Positions 8,878-18,177 of a stretch of DNA of 64,000 bases are shown piece by piece. Made by a program: the position numbers and the translations under genes. Where the stretch lies: the NCBI GenBank assembly GCA_045593555.1, contig JAZNWU010000037.1:62001-126000 (forward strand), given 5' to 3'. The stretch's first letter is position 1; every line of letters begins with the position of its first letter. The notes under the pieces are model-generated. The model ran no database searches and was not told the DNA's origin. It was given only the letters and a program-made list of their open reading frames with translations. Source of the stretch: Fimenecus sp045593555 (GTDB taxonomy: Bacteria; Bacillota; Clostridia; Oscillospirales; Acutalibacteraceae).

Positions 8878-9699
8878 ATGGAAACAGCAAATAAAAACTT
8901 CAAAGATTACTATGTAATAGATTTAGCTCATATTGCTAAAGCAATATTTCAAAAAATGTGGGCTATCATTTTAGCGGGAGTTCTGACGGCGGCAATCGGG
9001 TTTTCAACTGCCACATTTTTCATTGAACCATTGTATTCATCAAGTGTTAGGCTTTATGTTAATAACAGTTCACTTTCACTTGGTAGTGCAAGTCTTTCAA
9101 TCAGTTCATCAGAAATCAGTGCGGCACAAAGTCTTGTAAGAACATACATAGTTATCTTAAAAGACCAGACAACACTTGAAAAGGTTATAGAAAAAGCAGA
9201 ATTATCATATACTCACGAAGAGCTTTATAGAATGATTGACGCTTATTCTGTTGATGATACCGAGGTTATGAAGGTTGAGGTTACTTCAAAAGACCCTTAT
9301 GAGGCTGCAAAAATCGCAAACTGTATTGCAGATGTTCTTCAAATTAGAATTGCTGAAATCATTAAGGGTACATCTATGGAAGTTGTAGGTTATGCAACTC
9401 CTAATCTTCATAAGATTTCTCCAAGTATTACACAATATACGGCAATTGGCTTTGTGCTTGGCTTCTTGTTGTCAACATTAGTTGTTGTTATTATGGCACT
9501 CAGAGATAATACAATTCATGATGAAGATTACTTACTTAAGGCAGAGGATTATCCTATCCTTGCTAAGATTCCGGATTTATTTAATGATGGTTTCAGTAAA
9601 TATAGTTATAAGAGATATGGCAGAAACAGTAAGTACAGTTATAACAAATATGGTTACTATTCAGAAAAGCGTAAAGTTGGAAAGGAGAATAACAAATGA
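8878..9699 (+). CDS. Polysaccharide chain-length determinant / kinase activator (Wzz/CpsC family)
   Basis: 273 residues. A cytoplasmic N-terminus is followed by a membrane segment (about 33-55), a Wzz-type extracytoplasmic region, and a second membrane segment (about 187-210) before a cytoplasmic tail. In Firmicutes this CpsC/YveK-type protein activates the CpsD tyrosine kinase and controls polymer length. The C-terminal tail is unusual: nine tyrosines in its last 37 residues (KYSYKRYGRN..KYSYNKYGYYSE). The tyrosine cluster is normally on the kinase, and here both proteins have one. The gene overlaps cpsD by ATGA, suggesting translational coupling. Confidence 0.9.
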   Translation: METANKNFKDYYVIDLAHIAKAIFQKMWAIILAGVLTAAIGFSTATFFIEPLYSSSVRLYVNNSSLSLGSASLSISSSEISAAQSLVRTYIVILKDQTTLEKVIEKAELSYTHEELYRMIDAYSVDDTEVMKVEVTSKDPYEAAKIANCIADVLQIRIAEIIKGTSMEVVGYATPNLHKISPSITQYTAIGFVLGFLLSTLVVVIMALRDNTIHDEDYLLKAEDYPILAKIPDLFNDGFSKYSYKRYGRNSKYSYNKYGYYSEKRKVGKENNK

Positions 9700-10472
9700 G
9701 TAAAAAAGGACTAAACTCAAATAACCTTCCAATTGAAAGAAATTTTAAACAAACTTTGCATAAGAACCTTAAGTTTAATGCTACTGAACAGTATAAATTA
9801 CTTAGAACAAACATTTCTTTTACATTACCTGAAGATGTTAAATGCCCGATTATCGGTGTAACAAGTTCAATCCGTGGTGAAGGCAAGAGTACAACAGCGA
9901 TTAATCTGGCTTATGTATATGCTGAAAGCGGAAAACGAGTATTGCTCATTGACGGTGACCTTCGTCTTCCATCAGTTGCTAAAAAGATGAATATTGACGG
10001 TTCAATAGGTCTTACCAATTTCTTATTGGACAGCAATAAAATTATGATTGAAAAATTCAGAACAGAAATCAATGACAGATGGTTTGTTGTTCCTTGTGGT
10101 CCAATACCTCCAAACCCTTCAGAACTTTTGGCATCAAAGAAAATGGAAAAACTTCTTGCAATGTTGTCAGAACATTTTGATTGCATCATCATTGACCTTC
10201 CACCTGTAAACATTGTTTCTGATGCTGTTGCTATTTCAAAATACCTTACAGGTATGATTCTTGTTGTCAGACAGAATTATACTGAAAAGGATGAGTATGA
10301 AAACTGTAAACGCCAGTTAAAGCTTTCAAATGTTAAAGTTTTAGGTCTTGTAATGAACAGCGTAAATAGTGGTAAGTCATATTACAGCAATTATAAATAT
10401 AAACGTTATTATAAATATTATGCTTCTCATGAATATCAGAGAAGCAGTGATGAAGGTAAGGAAAATGGTTGA
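9696..10472 (+). CDS. Bacterial tyrosine (BY) kinase, CpsD/YwqD family
   Basis: 258 residues. Walker A is GEGKSTTAINLAY (about 56-68), Walker A' is LLIDGDLRLP and Walker B is CIIIDLPP. This is the P-loop BY-kinase set that autophosphorylates a C-terminal tyrosine cluster. That cluster is present at about 228-247 (SYYSNYKYKRYYKYYASHEY). It acts with the CpsC-like partner immediately upstream and is dephosphorylated by the PHP phosphatase immediately downstream, to gate capsule/EPS polymerisation and export. The start overlaps cpsC by 4 bp. Confidence 0.93.
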   Translation: MSKKGLNSNNLPIERNFKQTLHKNLKFNATEQYKLLRTNISFTLPEDVKCPIIGVTSSIRGEGKSTTAINLAYVYAESGKRVLLIDGDLRLPSVAKKMNIDGSIGLTNFLLDSNKIMIEKFRTEINDRWFVVPCGPIPPNPSELLASKKMEKLLAMLSEHFDCIIIDLPPVNIVSDAVAISKYLTGMILVVRQNYTEKDEYENCKRQLKLSNVKVLGLVMNSVNSGKSYYSNYKYKRYYKYYASHEYQRSSDEGKENG

Positions 10473-11154
10473 TTTCCATTGTCATTTCTTACCAAATATA
10501 GATGATGGCAGTCAAAGTATTGACGAAAGCATAAAAATTCTAAAACAGCTTTCTGAACAAACTGTCGATATGGTTGTTGCGACACCACATTTTATTGCTA
10601 ATAATGAATCTGTTGAAAGTTTTATTCAAAGACGCCAGAATGTATATAAAGAACTTACAGAGAATCTTCACGATGGACTGCCTGAAATAAAATTAGGTGC
10701 TGAAGTCGAGTTTTATGAGGGTATCAGTAATCTTAAAGGTTTGAGTAAGCTTTGTATTGAAGGTACAAATATTCTTCTGATAGAAATGCCGAATATAAAG
10801 TGGACAAAACTTGTCGTTAATGAACTTTACAGATTGGTTTCCTTTGGCAATATCCGGATTATGCTTGCCCATGTTGAACGTTGTCTGTTTATGCAGGACC
10901 CTGATGTTGTTGATTACTTGTTAAGAAATGGTGTTATAATGCAGTCAAATGCATCAAATTTTATTCATTTTTTAACTAAGAGAAAAGCGTGTAAATATCT
11001 GAAGGATAATATTATTCACGTTTTAGGGTCAGACAGCCATAATATAACATCAAGACCACCACGGATTAAAGAAGCGCTTGATGTTATAGAAAAGAAACTC
11101 GGTAATGATGCCGTTTTACACCTGATAAGTGTATCACGGGATATTATAAATTAA
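10465..11154 (+). CDS. PHP-type tyrosine-protein phosphatase, CpsB/YwqE family
   Basis: I place the start at ATG 10465 (MVDFHCHFLPNIDDGSQS), overlapping the kinase gene by 8 bp. It is preceded by AAGGTAAGG, and the metal-binding HCH then falls at residues 5-7 as in characterised CpsB proteins. An ATG at 10450 in the same frame would add five residues. The 229-residue product carries further PHP ligands (ATPHF, GAEVEFYE, LAHVERC, SDSHN). CpsB enzymes are Mn-dependent phosphatases that remove phosphate from the CpsD tyrosine cluster. It completes the phosphoregulatory trio. Confidence 0.9.
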   Translation: MVDFHCHFLPNIDDGSQSIDESIKILKQLSEQTVDMVVATPHFIANNESVESFIQRRQNVYKELTENLHDGLPEIKLGAEVEFYEGISNLKGLSKLCIEGTNILLIEMPNIKWTKLVVNELYRLVSFGNIRIMLAHVERCLFMQDPDVVDYLLRNGVIMQSNASNFIHFLTKRKACKYLKDNIIHVLGSDSHNITSRPPRIKEALDVIEKKLGNDAVLHLISVSRDIIN

Positions 11155-11213
11155 TTAATTTTGCAAAAATATGGGTGATACCATATAAATACATATTGAA
11201 AGGATGCAATATT

Positions 11214-11912
11214 ATGAAAAAAATTATCACACTCATTCTCGCAATTACAATGGCATTTGTGAGCGTAGTTCCTGCGTTCGCAGTTGAAGACGATTTTGTG
11301 TCAAGTCCGTCAAGGGATGATGTTGTACTTGAAGAGGGTAAAAACGAAGATCCTGATTGTACAGCAGAGGTTATCCTCACAATGTTCAAGGACCGTGAAA
11401 AGCTTGCTGCTCACATTCGTGAAAAGCTTGAAGAGGCATATGAAATCATCACAAATTGTGAAGACCTTACAACTCTTTGTAAGGAATTTGCAGCATTTGT
11501 TGCAAAGTTAGGACTTACAGGTAAAGACCTTGCTGTAAGTGAGTTGTTTGACCTTTCTTACTATGGTTGTGAAGACCACAATGAGCATGGTTATTTCAAC
11601 ATCAAGGTTGGTGCAAAGGCACTTGAAAATTATGTAGGTCTTTTACACTATTACAATGGTCAGTGGGAATTTGTTGACAATGCAAAGGTTCTTCCTGATG
11701 GTGAAACACTTCAGTTCAGAATCAAGGATTTCTCACCATTTGCAATTGTTGTAAATACAAGCGGTAGGGTTCCTAATACAGATATCCCTAACACTGATGT
11801 TCAGGTTGAAAACACACAACTTCCTATGCAGCTTATGATTGGTGCTGCAGCAGTTCTTGCAACTGCAACAGTTATTGCTGTTGTTTTCAAGAAAAAGGAA
11901 GTAAAGGAATAA
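11214..11912 (+). CDS. Secreted, C-terminally membrane-anchored protein of unknown function
   Basis: The ATG at 11214 follows GAAAGGATGCAATATT. The 232-residue product has a signal peptide (MKKIITLILAITMAFVSVVP..AFA). A helical region (about 35-105) follows, then a small beta domain (VGLLHYYNGQWEFVDNAKVL...FRIKDFSPFAIVV) common in Clostridial surface proteins. It ends in a hydrophobic segment plus a KKKEVKE tail. The stretch before the anchor (QLPMQL) is not an LPxTG motif, so sortase attachment is not supported. Its position between cpsB and the LCP gene suggests a surface role tied to the polymer. Confidence 0.65.
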   Translation: MKKIITLILAITMAFVSVVPAFAVEDDFVSSPSRDDVVLEEGKNEDPDCTAEVILTMFKDREKLAAHIREKLEEAYEIITNCEDLTTLCKEFAAFVAKLGLTGKDLAVSELFDLSYYGCEDHNEHGYFNIKVGAKALENYVGLLHYYNGQWEFVDNAKVLPDGETLQFRIKDFSPFAIVVNTSGRVPNTDIPNTDVQVENTQLPMQLMIGAAAVLATATVIAVVFKKKEVKE

Positions 11913-11918
11913 TTAAAA

Positions 11919-12911
11919 ATGAAAAAAACTAATAAGAAAGCATCAAAAAAGAAGGCTTTGCTGTTAGTTTTGATTTGTGTTGTAGTTATGTGTTCTGTAC
12001 TGTTGGCTATAAGCATTTGGGAAAATCAGCAGGATTTTGTTGGTGAACGACCGAGTGAGGATGTTACGGGTGAAAATACCGACAGTGTGGAATATAAGCT
12101 TAATGAAAATATCGAAACAGTCCTTGTTATGGGTCTTGATAAGTTTTCAGATGAGGTTGATTCATCCTCTTACGATAACGACCAGCAGGCAGACTTTTTG
12201 ATGTTGTTTGTTCTTGATAATCAAAACAAGACTTGCAAGGCTATACATATAAACCGTGATACTATGGTCGAAATGGATGTTTTAGGTGTTGCGGGTCAAA
12301 AGGTAGGAACAACTACACAGCAGATTGCATTGTCTCATACCTATGGTAATGGTCAGAATGTAAGCTGTCGTAACACTACAAAAGCAGTTTCCAACCTCCT
12401 TGATGGCATTGATGTGACTCATTATATGTCAGTTACAATGGATGCTGTGCCTGTTTTCAACGATTTGGTTGGTGGCGTAACAGTTGAGGTTCTTGACGAT
12501 TTCACAGGAATTGATGATACACTTGTTAAGGGTGAAAAGGTTACTTTGATGGGTGATAAGGCACTTACCTATGTTCGCAATCGTTATGGTCTTGAGAACA
12601 GTACAAACAGCAACAGAATGATTCGTCAGAAGCAGTATATTGAAGAGCTTTACAGAATAACACGCGAAAAGACAAAGAGTGACGAAAACTTTGTTCTGAC
12701 AGCTTGGCAGGAATTGTCACAATATGCAGTATCAGACTGCTATGAACAGGATTTGTTGCGGATTTACGAAAAAATATCAGGATACGAGTATTTAGGTACA
12801 GTAAACATAGAGGGTAAATCCCTTGTTGGCGAAAGCTTTATGGAATTTTATCCTGACGAAGAAAAGTTAGAAAAATTAGTTTTAGAAATGTTCTATATTT
12901 CTGAAGAATAA
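11919..12911 (+). CDS. LytR-CpsA-Psr (LCP) family glycopolymer ligase
   Basis: 330 residues with an N-terminal membrane anchor (about 12-32) and an extracytoplasmic LCP domain. Typical LCP pieces are present: the VLVMGLDK strand, DFLMLFVLD, HINRDTMV (the Arg of the pyrophosphate site), GGVTVEV, and LTYVRNRYG with the downstream N-S-N-R-M-I-R-Q. Family members transfer undecaprenyl-PP-linked polymers to peptidoglycan, so this is the likely enzyme attaching the locus polysaccharide to the wall. It starts 6 bp after the preceding gene. Confidence 0.9.
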   Translation: MKKTNKKASKKKALLLVLICVVVMCSVLLAISIWENQQDFVGERPSEDVTGENTDSVEYKLNENIETVLVMGLDKFSDEVDSSSYDNDQQADFLMLFVLDNQNKTCKAIHINRDTMVEMDVLGVAGQKVGTTTQQIALSHTYGNGQNVSCRNTTKAVSNLLDGIDVTHYMSVTMDAVPVFNDLVGGVTVEVLDDFTGIDDTLVKGEKVTLMGDKALTYVRNRYGLENSTNSNRMIRQKQYIEELYRITREKTKSDENFVLTAWQELSQYAVSDCYEQDLLRIYEKISGYEYLGTVNIEGKSLVGESFMEFYPDEEKLEKLVLEMFYISEE

Positions 12912-12937
12912 TCAGAAATAATTGTGGGGGCTGTGCT

Positions 12938-13600
12938 ATGCACAATAAAATACAGGAAAACACAATTGACAATAGAATATTAAATGACTCTCGTAAGGGA
13001 TATGAAAGGGCAAAAAGACTTTTTGATATTGTCGTATCCTTGGTGCTTCTTCTTGTTTTATTTGTGCCTATGGCTTTGGTAGCATTGATTATCGTTATTG
13101 ATAGTCCCGGTGCATCACCGATTTATACTCAGGAAAGAGTGGGTCTTAACGGTAAATCGTTTAAGCTTTATAAATTCCGTTCAATGGTGCCGAATGCTGA
13201 AAAACAATTGGACAGCCTTCTTTCCCAAAATGAAATGCAGGGTCCTGCATTCAAAATGAAAAATGACCCGAGGATTACCCGTTTTGGTAAGATTATCAGA
13301 AAATGTTGTATTGATGAGTTACCTCAGCTTATTAATATTTTTAAGGGTGAAATGAGTTTTGTAGGTCCTCGACCACCGCTTCCTCGTGAGGTTGAACAAT
13401 ACACTGAACATCAGAAGCAAAGATTAACTGTAATACCGGGTCTTACCTGTTATTGGCAGATTACAAAATGTCGAAATGACTGTAGTTTTGACGAATGGTT
13501 GGAGCTTGACCTTAAATACATAGAAGAGCGAAGCGTAAAAACAGATTTGACTGTATTTTTTAAAACCTTTGGTGCTGTTTTAGGCATGGAGGGAATATGA
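12938..13600 (+). CDS. Undecaprenyl-phosphate sugar-1-phosphate transferase (initiating enzyme, CpsE/WcaJ short form)
   Basis: 220 residues: one N-terminal hydrophobic segment (about 29-52) and a C-terminal bacterial sugar transferase domain. It has the family blocks KLYKFRSM, RITRFGKIIRKCCIDELPQL, MSFVGPRPPLPREV and PGLTCYWQI. This monotopic phosphoglycosyl transferase starts repeat-unit assembly by loading the first sugar-1-P onto undecaprenyl phosphate. The sugar cannot be deduced. GGGGG sits upstream of the ATG, and it overlaps the next glycosyltransferase by ATGA. Confidence 0.93.
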   Translation: MHNKIQENTIDNRILNDSRKGYERAKRLFDIVVSLVLLLVLFVPMALVALIIVIDSPGASPIYTQERVGLNGKSFKLYKFRSMVPNAEKQLDSLLSQNEMQGPAFKMKNDPRITRFGKIIRKCCIDELPQLINIFKGEMSFVGPRPPLPREVEQYTEHQKQRLTVIPGLTCYWQITKCRNDCSFDEWLELDLKYIEERSVKTDLTVFFKTFGAVLGMEGI

Positions 13601-14724
13601 GAAAATTCAGGGATAAGAAACACTTGAATATTGCTATGATAGGGCATAAACGAGTTCCTTCCCGTGAAGGTGGCGTGGAAATTGTCGTTGGTGAATTGTC
13701 ATCACGAATGGCTCAGCTGGGACACAATGTTACCTGCTATAACAGAAAAGGTCACCATATTGCCGGAAGTGAATTTGATGCTCAGGAAAACATCATTTCA
13801 GGTGTAACAATAAAAGAAGTAATTACTATTGATAAAAAAGGTCTGGCAGCAATTACAGCATCCTTTTTTGCTGCCTTATCTGCTTCTTTCAGTAAATGTG
13901 ATGTGGTGCATTTTCATGCTGAAGGACCTTGTTCAATGATTTGGTTACCAAAACTTTTTGGTAAAAGATGCGTTGCAACTATTCATGGACTTGACCACAA
14001 ACGAGCAAAATGGGGCAGATTTGCTTCATTTTATATTAAATTTGGCGAAAAATGTGCTGTAAAGTTTGCCGATGAAATAATTGTTTTAAGCAAGAATGTT
14101 CAGAAGTATTTTATGGATGTATATGGCAGAAATACTGTATATATTCCGAACGGTATTTCAAAACCACAGCAGGTGAATGCAGATTTAATTACTCAGAAAT
14201 ACAATTTAAATAAAGATGATTATATCCTTTTTCTTGGAAGATTAGTCCCGGAAAAGGGAATTACCTATTTAATTGAGGCTTTTAAAAAAATAGATACAAA
14301 TAAGAAATTAGTAATAGTTGGTGGCTCATCAGACACTGTTGATTACGAAAAAGAGCTTAAATCAATGGCTGATGACAGAATTATTTTTACAGGGTTTACA
14401 CAGGGTAGGATGCTGGAAGAATTTTACAGTAATGCTTATGTTTATGTTCTTCCCTCTGATTTGGAGGGTATGCCCATAAGTCTTTTAGAGGCTATGAGTT
14501 ACGGCAACTGTTGTATTACTTCAGATATTCCTGAATGTACTGAGGTTGTCGGTGAGTATGGCATTTCCTTCAAAAAAGGTAATGTTGGTGATTTAAAGGA
14601 AAAATTGCAGTATATCTGCGATAATCCTGAAATTGTAAAGCAATATAAGCAGAAGGCATCTGGCTTTGTATGTGAAAAATATAATTGGGATAATGTTGTA
14701 AGAGAAACCTTGAAGCTTTATTAA
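13597..14724 (+). CDS. GT4-family glycosyltransferase (DUF1972-type N-terminus)
   Basis: 375 residues in a GT-B fold. The N-terminus (IAMIGHKRVPSREGGVEIVV) resembles the DUF1972 domain of second-sugar transferases such as WchF. The C-terminal half has the GT4 donor site (VPEKG, and EGMPISLLEAMSYG with the E-x7-E pair). Because it follows the initiating transferase with a 4-bp overlap, it may add the second sugar; linkage and donor are unknown. Confidence 0.85.
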   Translation: MRKFRDKKHLNIAMIGHKRVPSREGGVEIVVGELSSRMAQLGHNVTCYNRKGHHIAGSEFDAQENIISGVTIKEVITIDKKGLAAITASFFAALSASFSKCDVVHFHAEGPCSMIWLPKLFGKRCVATIHGLDHKRAKWGRFASFYIKFGEKCAVKFADEIIVLSKNVQKYFMDVYGRNTVYIPNGISKPQQVNADLITQKYNLNKDDYILFLGRLVPEKGITYLIEAFKKIDTNKKLVIVGGSSDTVDYEKELKSMADDRIIFTGFTQGRMLEEFYSNAYVYVLPSDLEGMPISLLEAMSYGNCCITSDIPECTEVVGEYGISFKKGNVGDLKEKLQYICDNPEIVKQYKQKASGFVCEKYNWDNVVRETLKLY

Positions 14725-14748
14725 GTAAGAAAAAAGGAAGTTAATGAC

Positions 14749-15936
14749 TTGAAAATACTGTTAGTAAACAAGTTTCTCTACCCAAAGGGTGGGTCGGAAA
14801 CATATATTTTTAAGCTTGGTGATGTATTGAAAAAGCATGGCCATATAGTTGAATACTTCGGACTTGAAAATGAAAAAAATATTGTGACTAACAGTGCTGA
14901 TTCTTATGTTTCACACATTGATTTCAGCGAGGGAATCAAAAAGAATCTTAAAGCTCCTTTTCGTATAATCTACTCAACAGAAGCAAGAAGAAAAATCAGA
15001 AAAGTTCTCGATTCATTTAATCCTGATATTGTTCATCTTAATAATATTCAGTTTCAGCTTACTCCAAGTATTATCCTTGAAATTAACGAATACAGAAAAA
15101 AGAAAAATCCGGATTTAAAGATTATATATACTGCTCATGATTATCAGCTTGTGTGTCCGAGTCACGGATTGTTTGATAGTGAGATAAACATCTGTGAAAA
15201 ATGCCTTGATGGCAATTATCTTAATTGTTTAAAGACAAAATGTATGAAAAACTCCCGTGGTAAAAGTCTTTTGGCAACAGCTGATGCTTACCTTTGGAAA
15301 TATAGTAAAGCATATGAGTATATCGACAAAATAGTTTGTCCATCTGAATTTTTGAAAAGCAAGCTTGACATACAAAAAAGATTTGCATATAAAACGGTGG
15401 CTCTTCACAATTTTTTTGATGCAGAGCCTGTGAACTTAACAGAAAAAGAAGATTATATTTTAGAATTTGGTCATCTCTCAAAGGATAAGGGTACATTGAC
15501 TCTACTTGAAGCAGCTAAAAATTTGCCTGAATATAAATTTGTGTTTGCAGGTTTCGGTTCTGCGGAAGAGAAAATTAAAAAAGTACCAAATGCAGAATAT
15601 GTTGGATTTAAAACAGGTGATGAGCTGAAAACTCTTATTGCAAAAGCAAGAGTAAGCGTTTGTCCGTCTGAGTGGTACGAAAATTGTCCGTTTTCAGTAA
15701 TAGAATCCCAAATTTACGGAACACCTGTTGTAGGTTCACGTCTGGGTGGTATTCCTGAGCTTATAAAAGAAGGTGAAACAGGTCTTCTTTTTGAATCAGG
15801 TAATTCCGAAGATTTAACAGAAAAAATTAAACAAATTATTGATAACAATGAAAACTACATACGAAACTGCAAAAATGTTTCTTTTGAAACATCAGAATCG
15901 TATTACCATAAACTAATTGATATTTACAGAGGCTGA
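14749..15936 (+). CDS. GT4-family glycosyltransferase
   Basis: 395 residues, starting at TTG 14749. The SD AAAAGGAAG is upstream, and a nearby ATG (14744) is out of frame and stops at once. The GT-B N-terminus ILLVNKFLYPKGGSETY and C-terminal donor motif ENCPFSVIESQIYGTPVVGS are typical of GT4. A cysteine-rich insertion (CEKCLDGNYLNCLKTKCM, about 148-165) is seen in some GT4 enzymes and may bind metal. Substrate unknown. Confidence 0.87.
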   Translation: MKILLVNKFLYPKGGSETYIFKLGDVLKKHGHIVEYFGLENEKNIVTNSADSYVSHIDFSEGIKKNLKAPFRIIYSTEARRKIRKVLDSFNPDIVHLNNIQFQLTPSIILEINEYRKKKNPDLKIIYTAHDYQLVCPSHGLFDSEINICEKCLDGNYLNCLKTKCMKNSRGKSLLATADAYLWKYSKAYEYIDKIVCPSEFLKSKLDIQKRFAYKTVALHNFFDAEPVNLTEKEDYILEFGHLSKDKGTLTLLEAAKNLPEYKFVFAGFGSAEEKIKKVPNAEYVGFKTGDELKTLIAKARVSVCPSEWYENCPFSVIESQIYGTPVVGSRLGGIPELIKEGETGLLFESGNSEDLTEKIKQIIDNNENYIRNCKNVSFETSESYYHKLIDIYRG

Positions 15937-15937
15937 A

Positions 15938-17119
15938 ATGAAAATCTACGAAATAGGAACAGGATATACAAGTATTCCTGCACAGATGGGAGCAGCAACT
16001 GAAATTATTGTTGAAGAGCTTACCCGTTCTTTTATCAAACTTAATAAAGATGTTCAGATAATTGATATTGCTGATGAGAATCGTGCTGGAACTGACCTTC
16101 CTATTATTGAAGTAAAAGTTCCTTCCGTATTTACAAAAGCTGATGTGAGTCTTGGAATAATACATAAAGTAAAACGAGTTGTATATTCCGTTTTTCTGGC
16201 ACAAAAATTAAGAAAAATACTTGAAAAAGCTGATGAAGAGGTTATTCTTCATTTCCACAATCAGTATAATTTGTTTTTCTTCTTATTACTTGTTCCTGAA
16301 AAGTACAGAAAGAAAGCAAAAATCGCATACACAAACCATAATGGCTATTGGTCTCTTCCGTGGGAGGAAGCAGAGCCTGTACTTAAAAAAAGATACTTTC
16401 AGGAAATTGAATGTATGAAAAAAGCAGATATTGTATTTGTCCTTAATGAACAGACAAAGAACAATGCAGTACAGCATCTTAATGTGGATGAAAATCGGAT
16501 AATCAGAATAAACAATGGTGTTAATACAGAGGTTTATAAGCCATTGACAGAAGCTGAAATTAAACAAGTTAAAGAAAAGTATGACTTTAATGATGAAAAA
16601 GTTATTTTACAAGTAGGTTCAGTTTGTGAAAATAAAGGGCAGAAGCGTATTATTGAAGCATTGACACCGTTACTTAAGAAGAATAATGATTTAGTTTATG
16701 CTTATGTCGGTGACATAGTAGAAATGGAATACCAGGAACAAATTGATAAATACATAGAAGAGAATGACCTGATAGGTAAAGTCTGCTATTTATATAAGGC
16801 AAAACCGGGAAAAGAACTCAATGAACTTTACAACATGGCTGAGCTTACAGTTTTTGCATCAAATTATGAGGGATTTCCACTTGTTATTCCTGAATCATTG
16901 TCAGCAGGAACACCTGTAATTATTTCATTAGCACGAGATTTGGATATGGGTGACGGAAGTGTTGATTGTGAAGCGGATGATATGTGTGAAATTGTTGAAA
17001 AGGTGATTAGTCATCCTGAGGCTGTTAAGAAAATATCAGCAGATGCTCGAAAAAATGCTTTGGAAAACTATACTTGGAATAAAATAGCAGAAGGTCATTT
17101 AAAGGTGTTTCAGAATTAA
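15938..17119 (+). CDS. GT4-family glycosyltransferase
   Basis: The start is set at ATG 15938, one base after the previous stop, with AGAGG upstream; an in-frame ATT-region extension to 15917 overlaps the previous gene without a ribosome site. The 393-residue product has the acceptor-side glycine loop IPAQMGAATEIIVEEL and the donor-side EGFPLVIPESLSAGTP. It is a retaining GT4 enzyme of the repeat-unit pathway, with unknown sugar. Confidence 0.87.
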   Translation: MKIYEIGTGYTSIPAQMGAATEIIVEELTRSFIKLNKDVQIIDIADENRAGTDLPIIEVKVPSVFTKADVSLGIIHKVKRVVYSVFLAQKLRKILEKADEEVILHFHNQYNLFFFLLLVPEKYRKKAKIAYTNHNGYWSLPWEEAEPVLKKRYFQEIECMKKADIVFVLNEQTKNNAVQHLNVDENRIIRINNGVNTEVYKPLTEAEIKQVKEKYDFNDEKVILQVGSVCENKGQKRIIEALTPLLKKNNDLVYAYVGDIVEMEYQEQIDKYIEENDLIGKVCYLYKAKPGKELNELYNMAELTVFASNYEGFPLVIPESLSAGTPVIISLARDLDMGDGSVDCEADDMCEIVEKVISHPEAVKKISADARKNALENYTWNKIAEGHLKVFQN

Positions 17120-17153
17120 TAAATATAGTTTAATTTGATTGGTGTGATTTGTT

Positions 17154-18173
17154 GTGACAACCATAATTATGGTTTCAATAGTAGCTTTCTTAGCTTTTAC
17201 AATGCTTATAACAGACAAAAGCGGGAAAAATACTGACTTTTTCGATAAAAGCACATCATCATCTTTAAGAGGCTTTTGGTGTATAGTAATTTTATTGGTA
17301 CATACACCCGAAGCGTATCAGAATACTATACAGGATTTAATCGGTAGCTTTGCATATATCGGTGTGACATTTTTCTTTATTTCATCAAGCTTTGGTGTTA
17401 TGCAAGGCATAATGAAAAAAGGGGAAGCTTATTTTGATGGATTCTGGAAAACCCGACTAAAAAGACTGCTGATTCCTATGTTCATTTCAAATGTTTTTAT
17501 GTTCCTTTTTACTTTGGCTGCAACAAAGAAATGTGAATTTGATTTGTTGATTCAGCTGACAGGTTGGGTAAGACAGTTATTATATTTCTATTTTTTAGTT
17601 TGGTTTGTTTACAGAGTAGCAGGAAAAAAGCTTTCAAATAACATAAAAAATATAATCATCTGTATTTTAGTGTTAATTGTAAGTTTAGCTACATATTTTG
17701 CAGGAGAAAATTCTGTTTCAGGTTGGCCTACTGAAATGTGGGGTTGCCTTTACGGTATATTCCTTGCATTGAATAAGGAAAAGGTTAAGAATACATTATC
17801 GCAGAAATTCTTTATTTTTATGCCTGTTTTCTTAATTGCAGCAGGTGTAGCAGGACTTTTGTATCTTAAATATAAATACGTATTTTTCTTTGGAGAGTAT
17901 TTGCTGAAAGTTGTATTAGGACTTCTGATAACTGTGGTAGTATTTACATATAACAGCAAGTTTAAAATTGGTAATTCAGTCAACAGGTTTTTAGGTAATA
18001 TTTCATATGAAATATACTTGGTTCACGCTTTATCCTTCCTTATAGTTGAATATTCATTACCTGAAATTAATTCGGGAATGTTTATCCTTTTATCAATTAT
18101 CATAACGGTTGTTTTAAGCGTTGTCATAAACAAGATTGCGAATTCAGTTAATAAAAAGAGATTGTCAAGGTGA
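17154..18173 (+). CDS. Membrane acyltransferase (acyltransferase-3 / O-acetyltransferase family)
   Basis: 339 residues with about ten hydrophobic segments. The short motif GFWCIVILLVHTPEAY near residue 45 contains the conserved His of acyltransferase-3 proteins. Such proteins O-acetylate cell-surface sugars. The start is the GTG at 17154 with a weak ribosome site; ATG 17169 is an alternative that would remove five residues. The next gene's ribosome site overlaps its stop. Confidence 0.8.
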   Translation: MTTIIMVSIVAFLAFTMLITDKSGKNTDFFDKSTSSSLRGFWCIVILLVHTPEAYQNTIQDLIGSFAYIGVTFFFISSSFGVMQGIMKKGEAYFDGFWKTRLKRLLIPMFISNVFMFLFTLAATKKCEFDLLIQLTGWVRQLLYFYFLVWFVYRVAGKKLSNNIKNIIICILVLIVSLATYFAGENSVSGWPTEMWGCLYGIFLALNKEKVKNTLSQKFFIFMPVFLIAAGVAGLLYLKYKYVFFFGEYLLKVVLGLLITVVVFTYNSKFKIGNSVNRFLGNISYEIYLVHALSFLIVEYSLPEINSGMFILLSIIITVVLSVVINKIANSVNKKRLSR

Positions 18174-18177
18174 GAGT

